Assembly (NCBI GenBank): GCA_964589825.1
Contig: CAZPUS010000030.1
Coordinates: 1 to 31,039, forward strand
Source of the DNA: CAZPUS01 sp964589825
GTDB taxonomy: Bacteria; Fibrobacterota; Chitinivibrionia; Chitinivibrionales; WJKA01
Direction: 5' to 3'
Length of the DNA: 31,039 bases
Shown here: one piece after another, positions 15,469-23,437 of the stretch
Numbering within the stretch: position 1 is the first letter of the stretch
Layout of the letters: the number at the start of each line of letters is the position of its first letter
Notes under the pieces: generated by a model
The model's database searches: none
Seen by the model: only the letters and a program-made list of their open reading frames with translations
Told to the model about the DNA's origin: nothing
Translations under genes and position numbers: made by a program

Positions 15469-16800
15469 CTACTTTTTGCGCTGAATGCGGGCACAAAAAA
15501 GCCCATGCAACCCATGAAGATGCGGTGATATACGGACATAGCCCTCTGCTGTCAGATATTTTCTCGGTATGGCAGCAGGAATCTTTGCGGCTGAAAATTC
15601 AGTGTGCCGGGAAAGAAAATGGAAAATCATATCCTCATTTTCCTCTTTTTCCAGAGAGCGGGTAATATATACCAGTATACCGCCGGGCGCAACGAGGCGA
15701 CTCGCGTGTGCCAGCAATTGTTTCTGAGTTTCGCAGTGCTGCAAAACCGAGTCTTCGTCAAGATGCCACCTCTGCATCGGGAAAAGACTCAGCAGTCCGG
15801 TAGATGACGAGGGGGCGTGCAGGTAGACCTTATTGAATTCGGTTTTAAAAGGAAAGCCTCTGGTGTCACACACAAAGGGAAATACATTGTGCATTTTTTT
15901 TTCATACAGAGAGGAAACGATGCGCGACGCATTTTTTGTACCTGTGTTGGCGCAAATATGGAACGTACTATTCCCGGTAACCTGTGAAAGCAAGGAGGTG
16001 AGGGAGTCTGGAGATGAAGTTATTATGCACAGATTTTCATCACTCCTGACGCTTCCTGCCGGAATGCACCACCCCTCTTCGGGTGACTGTATGGTACAAT
16101 GTCCCCGGGTATGAAGTCCAATCTCCTGTGGGAATAGATTTTTTGTGACCCGATAAAAGAGCTTTGAATACCCTTCGGTAGGCCGGCATATCTGCAGTGC
16201 TTCATTTTCGAAATGCTGAATTGAAAGATTATGAAGCGTGCGGCGCAGGTAGACCGGTGGAGGTGTGTTGTTGTAGACTAGGAGCTTTTTTGTATTGGCC
16301 AGACCGAATTGTTCAAGCCATCGCGCTATTAAAAAACGGGGATGTGAATATTCGATGCAGAGACGTGATGCCGTGCTTTGATCGGCTAAGGCTGTCCGGG
16401 GGTTCTTCCTGTGGGTAATGATGCGTCGTAGTATGCCGTTTACCATTCCGCTGAAGCGGGCCAGTTCGGGATGGTTTTTTGTAATAGCTACGGTTTCGTT
16501 CACCGCTGCATGTGGGGGTATCCGATCCATATAAAGCAGCTGAAACGCACCGAGCTGAAGAACAAGCATCAGCTCGTGATTTTGCAGCAGCGTTTCGTCA
16601 TTGAGAAAAGAGCCTGCGATATTTATCAGTCGGGAGCGATTGACGAGGACACCGTAGACAAGAGAAAAAACCATACGACGCTCCCTTCGCTCAACGGTAC
16701 GTTTTTCGGGATAGAGATCCCACGCGACCGGGTTGTGTGAAAAGTGGCGTCCGGTAGTGATTTTTTTTAATAAACGGAAAGCGTCGTTTCGTGTGCTCAT
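15469..16800 (-). CDS. rsmB: RsmB-like protein (16S rRNA C967 methyltransferase family) with degenerate catalytic site
   Basis: 443 residues, normal RsmB length. The NusB-like RNA-binding N-domain is clear (RRMVFSLVYGVLVNRS, LGAFQLLYMDRIPPHAAVNETV, GMVNGILRRI). The methyltransferase domain is recognisable but degenerate. The motif IV DAPCSG is HAPSSS (328-333: Asp to His, Cys to Ser). The catalytic TCS in LVYxTCSLxxEENE is TRS (380-382: Cys to Arg). The AdoMet loop CAAPGGK reads CANTGTK (283-289). Both cysteines needed for m5C transfer are therefore absent. It may bind the ribosomal site without methylating, or have a new role. Its ATG overlaps the fmt stop (ATGA). The frame is intact over its full length, arguing against simple decay. 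Confidence 0.8.
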   Translation of the reverse strand: MSTRNDAFRLLKKITTGRHFSHNPVAWDLYPEKRTVERRERRMVFSLVYGVLVNRSRLINIAGSFLNDETLLQNHELMLVLQLGAFQLLYMDRIPPHAAVNETVAITKNHPELARFSGMVNGILRRIITHRKNPRTALADQSTASRLCIEYSHPRFLIARWLEQFGLANTKKLLVYNNTPPPVYLRRTLHNLSIQHFENEALQICRPTEGYSKLFYRVTKNLFPQEIGLHTRGHCTIQSPEEGWCIPAGSVRSDENLCIITSSPDSLTSLLSQVTGNSTFHICANTGTKNASRIVSSLYEKKMHNVFPFVCDTRGFPFKTEFNKVYLHAPSSSTGLLSLFPMQRWHLDEDSVLQHCETQKQLLAHASRLVAPGGILVYITRSLEKEENEDMIFHFLSRHTEFSAAKIPAAIPRKYLTAEGYVRISPHLHGLHGLFCARIQRKK

Positions 16801-17729
16801 ATAAATGTTTGTCCAATGCTCAGGCGGCTGCCACGCAGATATGCCTTACAGCTCATACGGTTTTTGCTTTCGGGTTTTACTTCAAGAATATCGAGCGAGT
16901 CTTGTCCGCATTTAACGGTTATGGATTCGGTGGTTACCTTTTCTAGTGTCCCGGGCGAAAATTCCTCCTGATCCGAAGACGTCGGTGTCGCCCATTCGAC
17001 ACCGATTCTTTTTCCGTCAAGTGTCGTGTGGGTGCCCGGAAAGGGCTTAAATGCGCGGATTTTATTGTATATCGCTTCTGCAGGAAGGGTCCAGTCGATT
17101 CTGCCCTCTTTTTTTTTCAGTTTTGGTGCGCTACTTGTATTTGAAGTATCCTGTTTGTAAAGGGTGACACGGTTTTTTTCTATCATTTCGATTGCTTCCA
17201 TACCCGCATGAGCACCAAGTTGAGAAAGCCGGGTGTAGAGCGTGGGGGTCGTATCCGAATAATCGATATGTTCAGGTTTTTGAAGGATAATTCGTCCGGT
17301 ATCGATACCTTCATCGATTTTAAAAATCGTGATCCCGGTCGTTTTTTCACCACTCTCTATTGCGCGCTGAATAGGGGCGGGACCCCGGTATTTCGGAAGC
17401 AGCGATGCGTGTATATTGAAACAGCCCTTGCGGGGTATGGAAAAAATACGCGGCGGCAGAATGCGGAATGCGACAACAACGTACAGGTCCGCAGCGAGTG
17501 CGTCAAGCGTGTGTGCGAAATCCGCTGTATCAAGGTTTTCCGGGGCAAAAAGCGGTCCGATATTTTGAGCGGCGCAGTACTCCTGTACCGGTGATTGCCG
17601 TAGCTTTCGACCACGACCTTGTGGTCGTGGCGGCGTAGTGATGACTCCGGCCAGTGTATGTGTTGAATCGCCTATGCATTCAAGAGCGGGGATGCCGAAA
17701 TCCGCTGTACCCATAAAAACAATTCTCAT
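16797..17729 (-). CDS. fmt: Methionyl-tRNA formyltransferase
   Basis: Formylates Met-tRNAfMet using 10-formyltetrahydrofolate for translation initiation. 310 residues, typical. It starts MRIVFMGTADFGIPALE; the catalytic Asn105 and His107 lie in FNIHASLLPKYRG and Asp143 in IDEGIDTG. The C-terminal OB-fold domain is present (FKPFPGTHTTLDGKRI). GGAAGG about 8 nt before the ATG and a promoter-like pair upstream support the start. It is the first gene of an apparent four-gene minus-strand operon (fmt, rsmB, FecR/PKD/FGE protein, lnt); a deformylase gene, often a neighbour of fmt, is not in this window. No anomaly. Confidence 0.96.
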   Translation of the reverse strand: MRIVFMGTADFGIPALECIGDSTHTLAGVITTPPRPQGRGRKLRQSPVQEYCAAQNIGPLFAPENLDTADFAHTLDALAADLYVVVAFRILPPRIFSIPRKGCFNIHASLLPKYRGPAPIQRAIESGEKTTGITIFKIDEGIDTGRIILQKPEHIDYSDTTPTLYTRLSQLGAHAGMEAIEMIEKNRVTLYKQDTSNTSSAPKLKKKEGRIDWTLPAEAIYNKIRAFKPFPGTHTTLDGKRIGVEWATPTSSDQEEFSPGTLEKVTTESITVKCGQDSLDILEVKPESKNRMSCKAYLRGSRLSIGQTFI

Positions 17730-17756
17730 TAAAAAAACCTTCCGGTTGCAGTACGT

Positions 17757-17784
17757 ATAATAGAGCCTGAAAACGCCTGATCAA
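17757..17784 (-). promoter_or_regulatory. Candidate promoter for fmt operon
   Basis: On the minus strand, TTGATC (17784-17779), a 16-bp spacer and TATTAT (17762-17757). Transcription would begin near 17750, about 20 nt before the fmt ATG. Boxes match consensus at 4/6 and 5/6. Confidence 0.4.
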
Positions 17785-18114
17785 TCCGGTGATTATTACC
17801 GTCACAACATTGTGCTCTTGCGGCGGATTTGGCGGATAAAACGTCTGGTATGGCCAAGAGTAGATGCCAAAAAGTGTGACCTGGTAGCATGGGCATGTTA
17901 AAATGAGTTGAAAAATAATATTTGTCTGGTGTAGATTGATTATGTGCATTAATACTATTTTTATATATTTACGGCGTTACGGATATTCTGATAAGAAAAA
18001 CAGACCTTTGTTTTACAAAGAGGATCCCTTTTTCTGTTTTTTTTCGGATATAGCGTCCATCGCCGGACGTATGTATGTTTTTCACTCTAAACGTTAATGC
18101 CTCAAGGGGGACCC
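17785..18114. other. Divergent intergenic region between fmt and the zinc-ribbon gene
   Basis: About 330 bp, AT-rich toward the right, with no gene. A short CTTTG...CAAAG inverted repeat lies near 18006-18020. It should hold the promoter of the 18115 gene, but no convincing box pair was found. Confidence 0.5.
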
Positions 18115-18504
18115 ATGGCCAAAGCATTTCGACCCAAAGAACAGCTGGCAATATACTGTCGCTTCTGCTCAAAAGTGACTCTTGCGCATCTGAATCGCAG
18201 TATTGCGGATAACGGCAGGACACTAAGCAGAAACGGCGTGTTCGAATTTTGTTGTGCCAAATGCCTCAAAACATTTTGTTTTTCCGGCCAGGACCTTCTG
18301 GAAGAGGCGGAAGGAACCGAAGTCGAGCAGCAGGAACCGGTAACCTATAGCAGCGGCGGACATTATTATATAGGGCAGGTTATCTATCACGAGGCATATC
18401 AGGATACCGGCCTTGTGGTCGGCAAAGAAGCTTCTCACACGCCGGTTATCATCGTTCAGTTCGAAAAAGAAGGCTTGAAAAAGCTTATCGAGGATCGTCA
18501 ATAG
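18115..18504 (+). CDS. Small zinc-ribbon protein with Tudor/CarD-like C-terminus
   Basis: 129 residues, soluble. The N-terminal half has a zinc-ribbon pattern, CRFC (Cys15, Cys18) and CCAKC (Cys46/47, Cys50), spaced about 28 residues apart. The C-terminal ~45 residues (YYIGQVIYHEAYQDTGLVVG then VIIVQFEKEGLKKL) fit the small SH3/Tudor-like fold seen at the C-terminus of UvrD/PcrA helicases and in CarD-type RNA-polymerase-binding proteins (pattern: GD.V.H..FG.G.V, then V.F...G.K.L). AAGGGGG 4 nt before the ATG at 18115 favours this start over the ATG at 18097. A DNA- or RNA-polymerase-associated role is possible, but this is inference from fold pattern only. It converges with queA. Confidence 0.6.
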   Translation: MAKAFRPKEQLAIYCRFCSKVTLAHLNRSIADNGRTLSRNGVFEFCCAKCLKTFCFSGQDLLEEAEGTEVEQQEPVTYSSGGHYYIGQVIYHEAYQDTGLVVGKEASHTPVIIVQFEKEGLKKLIEDRQ

Positions 18505-18548
18505 CGCAACGGCCGTGATCAATTATGTTACAGGCAGGATTAATCAGC

Positions 18549-19595
18549 TCAGGAAATGAACATCGCATCACCGTAGCTGAAAAAACGGTATGATTGTGTG
18601 ACTGCGTGCCGGTATGCATCAAGGATGTACTGCCGTGAAGCGAAGGCGGAAACCAGCATAAGTAGCGTCGATTTTGGCAGATGAAAGTTGGTTATCATTG
18701 CATCAATCGTTTTGAATTCATATCCCGGCAAAATTTTCAGCGTAGTACTTCCCTCCGATTCGGTGACTTTGCCTTGCGCTGCGGCGCAATGTTCGAGTAC
18801 CCTCACCACGGTGGTGCCTACTGCAACAATTCGTCCTCCCGAGGCTTTGGTCTCGTTTATTTGATCGACAGTTTCACGGGTAAGTGAATAACGCTCTTCA
18901 TGCATAGGATGCTTCTGTGGATCATCGGTTTCGACCGGCCTGAACGTTCCCAGCCCTACGTGAAGGGTAATATACGATAGCCCTACGCCCTTTCTGGTAA
19001 GCTCTCGAAGTAATTCGGGCGTAAAATGTAAACCCGCAGTCGGCGCTGCTACTGATCCCACATGACGGGCATATACGGTTTGATAGCGGTCTTTGTCCTC
19101 CGCGGAATCTTCCCGTTGTATATAGGGTGGGAGAGGGATGCGGCCGTATGTGTGCAGTATGTCAAGCATGGAATCGTATTCAGGCAATGATTGCTGAAGG
19201 TGAACGGTGACGTGACCTCCCGAGTCAATGGCACGGATACTCAGGTGGATCTCATCGTTGTCCGCCGGCATAAGTAGCGTACCTGTTTTTAACCGGCGTG
19301 CCGGGCGGGCAAGACACCTCCATTCATCTTTCTTGGATTGCTGCAGAAAAAGCAGCTCAATTGAGGCACCGGTAGTGCATTTGCGGCAGAATAAACGCGC
19401 GGGGAAGACACGGCTGTCATTAAACACGACTCTGTCGTTTTTTCTGAGCAACGTGGGAAGGGATTGAAAAAAACGGTCCGAAACCGCACCGCTTCGTCGA
19501 TCGAGATGCAATAGACGGCTGTGGTCCCTCTTCTGGTTCGGATATTGCGCAATAAGCTCGTGTGGAAGTGGGTAATCAAAGTCCGAGGTTCGCAT
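18549..19595 (-). CDS. queA: S-adenosylmethionine:tRNA ribosyltransferase-isomerase
   Basis: QueA transfers and isomerises the ribosyl part of AdoMet onto preQ1-modified tRNA, forming epoxyqueuosine at position 34. 348 residues, typical. Motifs: VVFNDSRVFPARLF, RPARRLKTG, GRIPLPPYIQRE, AAPTAGLHFTPELL, HVGLGTFRPV, HPMHEERY and TNFHLPKSTLLMLVSAF. The open frame runs 140 codons further upstream, but the family begins at MRTSDFDYPLP, i.e. the ATG at 19595; no strong Shine-Dalgarno sequence is visible there. The upstream extension covers tandem repeats and a palindrome and is non-coding. It converges with the zinc-ribbon gene (44-bp gap). Confidence 0.96.
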   Translation of the reverse strand: MRTSDFDYPLPHELIAQYPNQKRDHSRLLHLDRRSGAVSDRFFQSLPTLLRKNDRVVFNDSRVFPARLFCRKCTTGASIELLFLQQSKKDEWRCLARPARRLKTGTLLMPADNDEIHLSIRAIDSGGHVTVHLQQSLPEYDSMLDILHTYGRIPLPPYIQREDSAEDKDRYQTVYARHVGSVAAPTAGLHFTPELLRELTRKGVGLSYITLHVGLGTFRPVETDDPQKHPMHEERYSLTRETVDQINETKASGGRIVAVGTTVVRVLEHCAAAQGKVTESEGSTTLKILPGYEFKTIDAMITNFHLPKSTLLMLVSAFASRQYILDAYRHAVTQSYRFFSYGDAMFIS

Positions 19596-19647
19596 ATTTA
19601 AAATGTCTGGTTTGGGGCTGAGAGATGCGCAGTTATCTGTCTTCAAT

Positions 19648-19681
19648 GATTGGCAAGGGATTGGCAAGGGATTGGCAAGGG
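19648..19681. repeat. Three perfect 11-bp tandem repeats upstream of queA
   Basis: GATTGGCAAGG occurs three times head to tail (19648-19658, 19659-19669, 19670-19680), plus one extra G. It lies 53-86 bp upstream of the queA ATG. The unit is about one helical turn, so all three copies present the same face of DNA; it could be a protein-binding array or a slippage-prone repeat. Confidence 0.85.
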
Positions 19682-19711
19682 CTCGATAAAGGATTCCGTG
19701 TTGTATGAAAC

Positions 19712-19726
19712 ACCGCGTAACGCGGT
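19712..19726. promoter_or_regulatory. Palindromic operator-like site
   Basis: ACCGCGT-A-ACGCGGT is a perfect 7-bp dyad with a 1-bp centre, about 30 bp beyond the tandem 11-mers in the queA upstream region. The size suits a dimeric HTH regulator; no factor is assigned. Confidence 0.35.
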
Positions 19727-20167
19727 CGTGTGTATAATGCAAAACGGATAGTGCCCGTATATCGCCGATTTCACGACGGCGCGGGCAGACGGTAGTAAAG
19801 TGTGAGTGTAGACGGGACATGGTCGCATACAAATGGTATGTGATTATTCCCGGGGATAATAATGGTCCAGGCGAGTAATGTATTTTTGCAGCCTGGCAAA
19901 TTATGTGTCGGTTGTGTATACCATGCAAAGCCGAAACATTACAGGCACACCGTAGGATGATGTGTTGAGCCTTGTATCCGGTGTGTGACACCTCGGCTTT
20001 TATCACATTGATCATCTGATTCAGGGTTTTCGATTCCGGTCGATCAGATGTGATGATAAAAATACATTTTCGATAATTGATCTGTGTATGGAGTCTTCAG
20101 CTTTTCTCCCATCTGAAATACAATTGCGTCGTCCGCAGATGCATCTCTCAGGCAAAGAGTCCCCTAT
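19727..20167. other. Divergent intergenic region, queA to GT-C gene
   Basis: No gene is supported in 19596-20167. Besides the repeats and dyad above there is an imperfect dyad around ATTATTCCCGGGGATAATAAT (19842-19862). A longer imperfect inverted repeat has arms near 19998-20020 and 20041-20061, both with ATCACAT/ATGTGAT and CTGAT/ATCAG cores. These may regulate the downstream membrane glycosyltransferase. Confidence 0.45.
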
Positions 20168-21529
20168 ATGATACATACCGGAAAGAAAAAACCTGTAACG
20201 ACAATGCTACTGTTGTTCTCTCTTTTTTGTTATGCCGGGATTTTTCTGCTGCTTCGTATTGCAGCTATGTGGTTAGGATTCTATCCTGTGTTTGTTCTCC
20301 TTCTTGGTTCCGCTGCCGCGTATATTCTCTTTTTTATTCTGAGCGTAAACCGCATATATACGACACGCCACGTTGTATGGGTCATCGGCTTCGGGCTTTT
20401 GTTACGCCTGCTTTTTTTCGGCAGCGATCCCACCATACTTTCAGAAGATGTCTACCGATACCTCTGGGATGGTAAGGTGCAGTATTACGGGCATAATCCG
20501 TTTGTCTGCACTCCCGATTCGCCACAGTGTGAATCGATGAGAGCGGGAAGTATTGTCTATGACAATATGAAATATACCGACTGCAGTACTATTTATCCTG
20601 CGCTAGCACAAATGGTGTTCTTAGCGGCATATGGCATGAGCGGTGAATCGCTTTGGGGTTTACGGCTCATATACCTGCTGGCTGAGATTCTATTACTTGT
20701 ATTTGTTTTTATGGTAATGCGTCACCGCATTAAATATCGATGGATCTCACTGTATGCGCTCTGTCCTTTACTCATTATTGAAGCATATCTCGGGATGCAT
20801 ATCGATATTATCGGGATGGTTGTATGTATACCCTCGTTATGGCTTGCCCAGAAGAGACGCTGGTATGCCGCATTGGCGGTACTGGTATGTTCGATTCATG
20901 TCAAGTATATATCCGGCGTGCTTCTGCCCGTATTCGTAATTACCGCATGGAGAGAGCGCTTTTCTGTTACGTATGGCAGGCCTCTTGTGCGTGCGGGAAA
21001 AAGTTTTGTCTGTACGGCCATGCCGATGACGATAACCGCACTCATGCTGGCAACAATGCTCTTTTTGCCCTATATTACCGCCGGGACAAAGCTATTTGAG
21101 CAACTGGGTACCTACTGTGCTCACTGGGAATTCAACAGTTCCATTTTTTCGTTGGCATACGCACTTTTTGATGTACGCGCGCGGATACTGATGCCTGTTA
21201 TTACTGTCCTCGGTTGTTGCTATATCGCTCTGAGAAATGATATGGATATGATTAACAAAGCGGAAGTAGCCTTTATTCTTTTTCTCCTGTGCACACATAC
21301 GGTGTATCCGTGGTATGCATTGTGGCTTGTCCCCTTTTTCTGCATACGCCCTAAAAGCTCTGTGCTCTTTTTTATTACCGCGTTTTTTATTTCGTATGAA
21401 GTTCTTCTTGAGTATAAAAAATGCGGGGTATGGGAACAGAAAATGATTATACGGCTGTTTCAGTACGTGCCGTTTTGTATTTTATTGTTACGAGATATGG
21501 TGAAAGGAGCCTTTATAAAAGATGCGTAA
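20168..21529 (+). CDS. GT-C fold polyprenol-phosphate-mannose-type glycosyltransferase
   Basis: 453 residues with about ten to twelve hydrophobic helices. The first extracytoplasmic loop holds SEDVYRYLWDGKVQYYGHNP (~92-111), the pattern of MptA/MptB/PimE-like GT-C enzymes and their GT87-type relatives. In those, the acidic pair (here Glu93-Asp94) is the catalytic region and the donor is a polyprenyl-phosphate sugar. It probably transfers a hexose to a glycan or lipid on the outer face of the inner membrane. Start: first ATG after the regulatory region; no clear Shine-Dalgarno sequence. The next gene in the same direction, 312 bp on, is a GT2 synthase with its own promoter. Family good, sugar unknown. 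Confidence 0.75.
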   Translation: MIHTGKKKPVTTMLLLFSLFCYAGIFLLLRIAAMWLGFYPVFVLLLGSAAAYILFFILSVNRIYTTRHVVWVIGFGLLLRLLFFGSDPTILSEDVYRYLWDGKVQYYGHNPFVCTPDSPQCESMRAGSIVYDNMKYTDCSTIYPALAQMVFLAAYGMSGESLWGLRLIYLLAEILLLVFVFMVMRHRIKYRWISLYALCPLLIIEAYLGMHIDIIGMVVCIPSLWLAQKRRWYAALAVLVCSIHVKYISGVLLPVFVITAWRERFSVTYGRPLVRAGKSFVCTAMPMTITALMLATMLFLPYITAGTKLFEQLGTYCAHWEFNSSIFSLAYALFDVRARILMPVITVLGCCYIALRNDMDMINKAEVAFILFLLCTHTVYPWYALWLVPFFCIRPKSSVLFFITAFFISYEVLLEYKKCGVWEQKMIIRLFQYVPFCILLLRDMVKGAFIKDA

Positions 21530-21841
21530 GTACCATACGCCGTCAGGCAAGATTTTCCCCCCTCGCTATTATAATCGTGACGATACAGGTGATAATAACG
21601 GGTGTGAGCGTATCCGCAACAGGTATGGGTATGATTTTTAGTAACACTCGATGCTGCAATAATATATATTTTTTGACAAAAAAGAAATTCATACGTATCA
21701 TTACTACTTCAAATTCTAAAAGCACAGCGGCGGATCACACATGAAGACATGGAACAAGAGCAACACACTGTCCTTCCTATTTTTTTACGCATCTTTTTCT
21801 TATAAAGATGTAAACAATGTACACACGCAGGAGATGATGCT
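21530..21841. other. Leader and promoter region of the GT2 gene
   Basis: 312 bp with no gene. It contains a near-consensus promoter (21673-21701) and a 7-bp hairpin CATCTTT...AAAGATG (21790-21810) in the predicted leader about 30 nt before the GTG start. Confidence 0.6.
21673..21701 (+). promoter_or_regulatory. Near-consensus sigma70 promoter
   Basis: Perfect TTGACA at 21673-21678, exactly 17 bp spacer, TATCAT at 21696-21701 (5/6). Predicted start near 21709, giving a leader of about 130 nt to the GT2 start codon. Confidence 0.65.
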
Positions 21842-23332
21842 GTGGATATAGTTGCGACTCCATCAATTCACCCCTGGCTGCAGTCGATGGTTCTCGGCAT
21901 TTATTATACGCTTTTATTGTTGCTTACGGTATATGGAATTCACAGATACATATTGCTGTATCTTTTCAGCAAATACCGCAAGGGACGATTGGAAACAGAA
22001 AAAAAATTTACAGAATGCACGGTCGCGGATTATGCATATCCCAGTGTGACGGTACAGTTGCCTCTTTATAATGAAATGTATGTTGCGGAGCGGGTTATAA
22101 AAGCTGCAGCGGCCATGGAGTATCCAAGTGACAAACTGACGGTGCAGGTACTTGACGATTCAACCGACGAGACCCGCTCCATAGCACGCAAGACGGTTGA
22201 AGGGTTGAAACAGCAAGGCGTGAATGCGCTCTATCAGCATCGAACCGACAGGGTGGGTTATAAGGCTGGCGCATTACAGGCCGGCCTGGAAAGTACCGAT
22301 AGCGATCTATACTGTATTTTTGATGCCGATTTTGTTCCTTCTAAAGAGTTTCTGAAAAAGGCAATTCCGTTTTTTTCGGATCCGGATGTCGGAGTGGTGC
22401 AGGCTAAATGGGGCCATATAAACGAAAACTATTCGCTGCTTACCAGGGCGCAATCGATTATGCTCGACGGACATTTTCAGCTCGAGCATGGTGCTCGTAA
22501 CATATCCGGGCGCTTTATGAATTTTAACGGTACTGCAGGTGTAATACGTCGCAAGGCGATCGTTGAGGCGGGAGGGTGGCAGCACGACACCCTAACCGAG
22601 GATCTCGACCTTTCATACAGAATGCAGCTTAAGGGATGGCGGTTCAAGTATCTGCCGAGACTGGTGTGCCCATCAGAGTTACCGGTCGATGTCAACGGCT
22701 TTATGAGTCAGCAGTATCGATGGACAAAAGGTTCGGTGCAGGTCGGGTGTAAAATCCTCAGACAGGTGTTTGCATCCAAACTACCCTGGAGATTGAAATG
22801 CGAGAGTGTCATGCACTTGCTCTCTCCGGTAAATTACCTTCTTTTGTTTCTTATTTCATTGATTATACCTTTTGCGGTCTACTTCAGGCAACAGGCAGAG
22901 GGCATACATTTAAGCATTATCGAGGTAGTAATCTTTATATTTTCTTTTTGTTCGATCGGTCTTTTTTATGGAGTATCTCTAAAAGAGACGTACGGGAACT
23001 GGCGTCAGAAACTCGCCTATATCCCTTTTGTCTTTTCAACAGGAGTAGGGATGTGCCTTAACAACGGTAAGGCGGTACTGGGCGCATTTATGGTAAAACC
23101 GACTGCTTTTATCCGTACTCCCAAGTACAATATCTGCAAAAAAGAAGACGGCGTGAAAGGAAAGCGCTATACCCTTTCGCGTATTGCCTACGGGGAGTTG
23201 CTCCTGGCTTTGTATCTTACCACATCTTTCGTCTTTTTTACAGTTACCGGTAATTATTTTGTGCTTCCTTTTCTGTGTATTTTCGTATTCGGCTATTGTC
23301 ATATCGCCTATCTCTCGCTGAGGCGTCATTAG
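21842..23332 (+). CDS. Processive family 2 glycosyltransferase (CslA/BcsA-like membrane glycan synthase)
   Basis: 496 residues: an N-terminal transmembrane helix (~15-45), a GT2 catalytic domain, then about four C-terminal helices. The full processive signature is present: PLYNE (~74-78), LDDSTDET with Asp105/106, FDADF (Asp161, Asp163), TEDLDLSYR (catalytic Asp254) and QQYRW (Q(Q/R)xRW motif, 290-294). Cellulose synthase-like A enzymes polymerise mannan or glucomannan from GDP-sugars; many bacterial homologues make glucans or glucosylceramide-type lipids. It starts at a GTG with AGGAG 8 nt upstream. No PilZ domain or BcsB-like partner lies nearby. The MlaE gene follows after 105 bp in the same direction. 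Confidence 0.88.
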   Translation: MDIVATPSIHPWLQSMVLGIYYTLLLLLTVYGIHRYILLYLFSKYRKGRLETEKKFTECTVADYAYPSVTVQLPLYNEMYVAERVIKAAAAMEYPSDKLTVQVLDDSTDETRSIARKTVEGLKQQGVNALYQHRTDRVGYKAGALQAGLESTDSDLYCIFDADFVPSKEFLKKAIPFFSDPDVGVVQAKWGHINENYSLLTRAQSIMLDGHFQLEHGARNISGRFMNFNGTAGVIRRKAIVEAGGWQHDTLTEDLDLSYRMQLKGWRFKYLPRLVCPSELPVDVNGFMSQQYRWTKGSVQVGCKILRQVFASKLPWRLKCESVMHLLSPVNYLLLFLISLIIPFAVYFRQQAEGIHLSIIEVVIFIFSFCSIGLFYGVSLKETYGNWRQKLAYIPFVFSTGVGMCLNNGKAVLGAFMVKPTAFIRTPKYNICKKEDGVKGKRYTLSRIAYGELLLALYLTTSFVFFTVTGNYFVLPFLCIFVFGYCHIAYLSLRRH

Positions 23333-23437
23333 GACTCATTGTATCCTCTGTAGTGTTACTACACCGGCTACAGGCACATGCCGAATCGATCCACACAGGA
23401 AGCAATACCTCTCCCATCCCGTGTGTATTTTTGAACA

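Noticed and set aside
19596..20015. 140-codon N-terminal extension of QueA
   Set aside because: The QueA family begins at the ATG at 19595; the extension covers tandem repeats and a dyad and has no conserved sequence.
21421..21744. 107-codon plus-strand frame after the GT-C gene
   Set aside because: It starts inside the GT-C gene in another frame and runs through the promoter of the GT2 gene.
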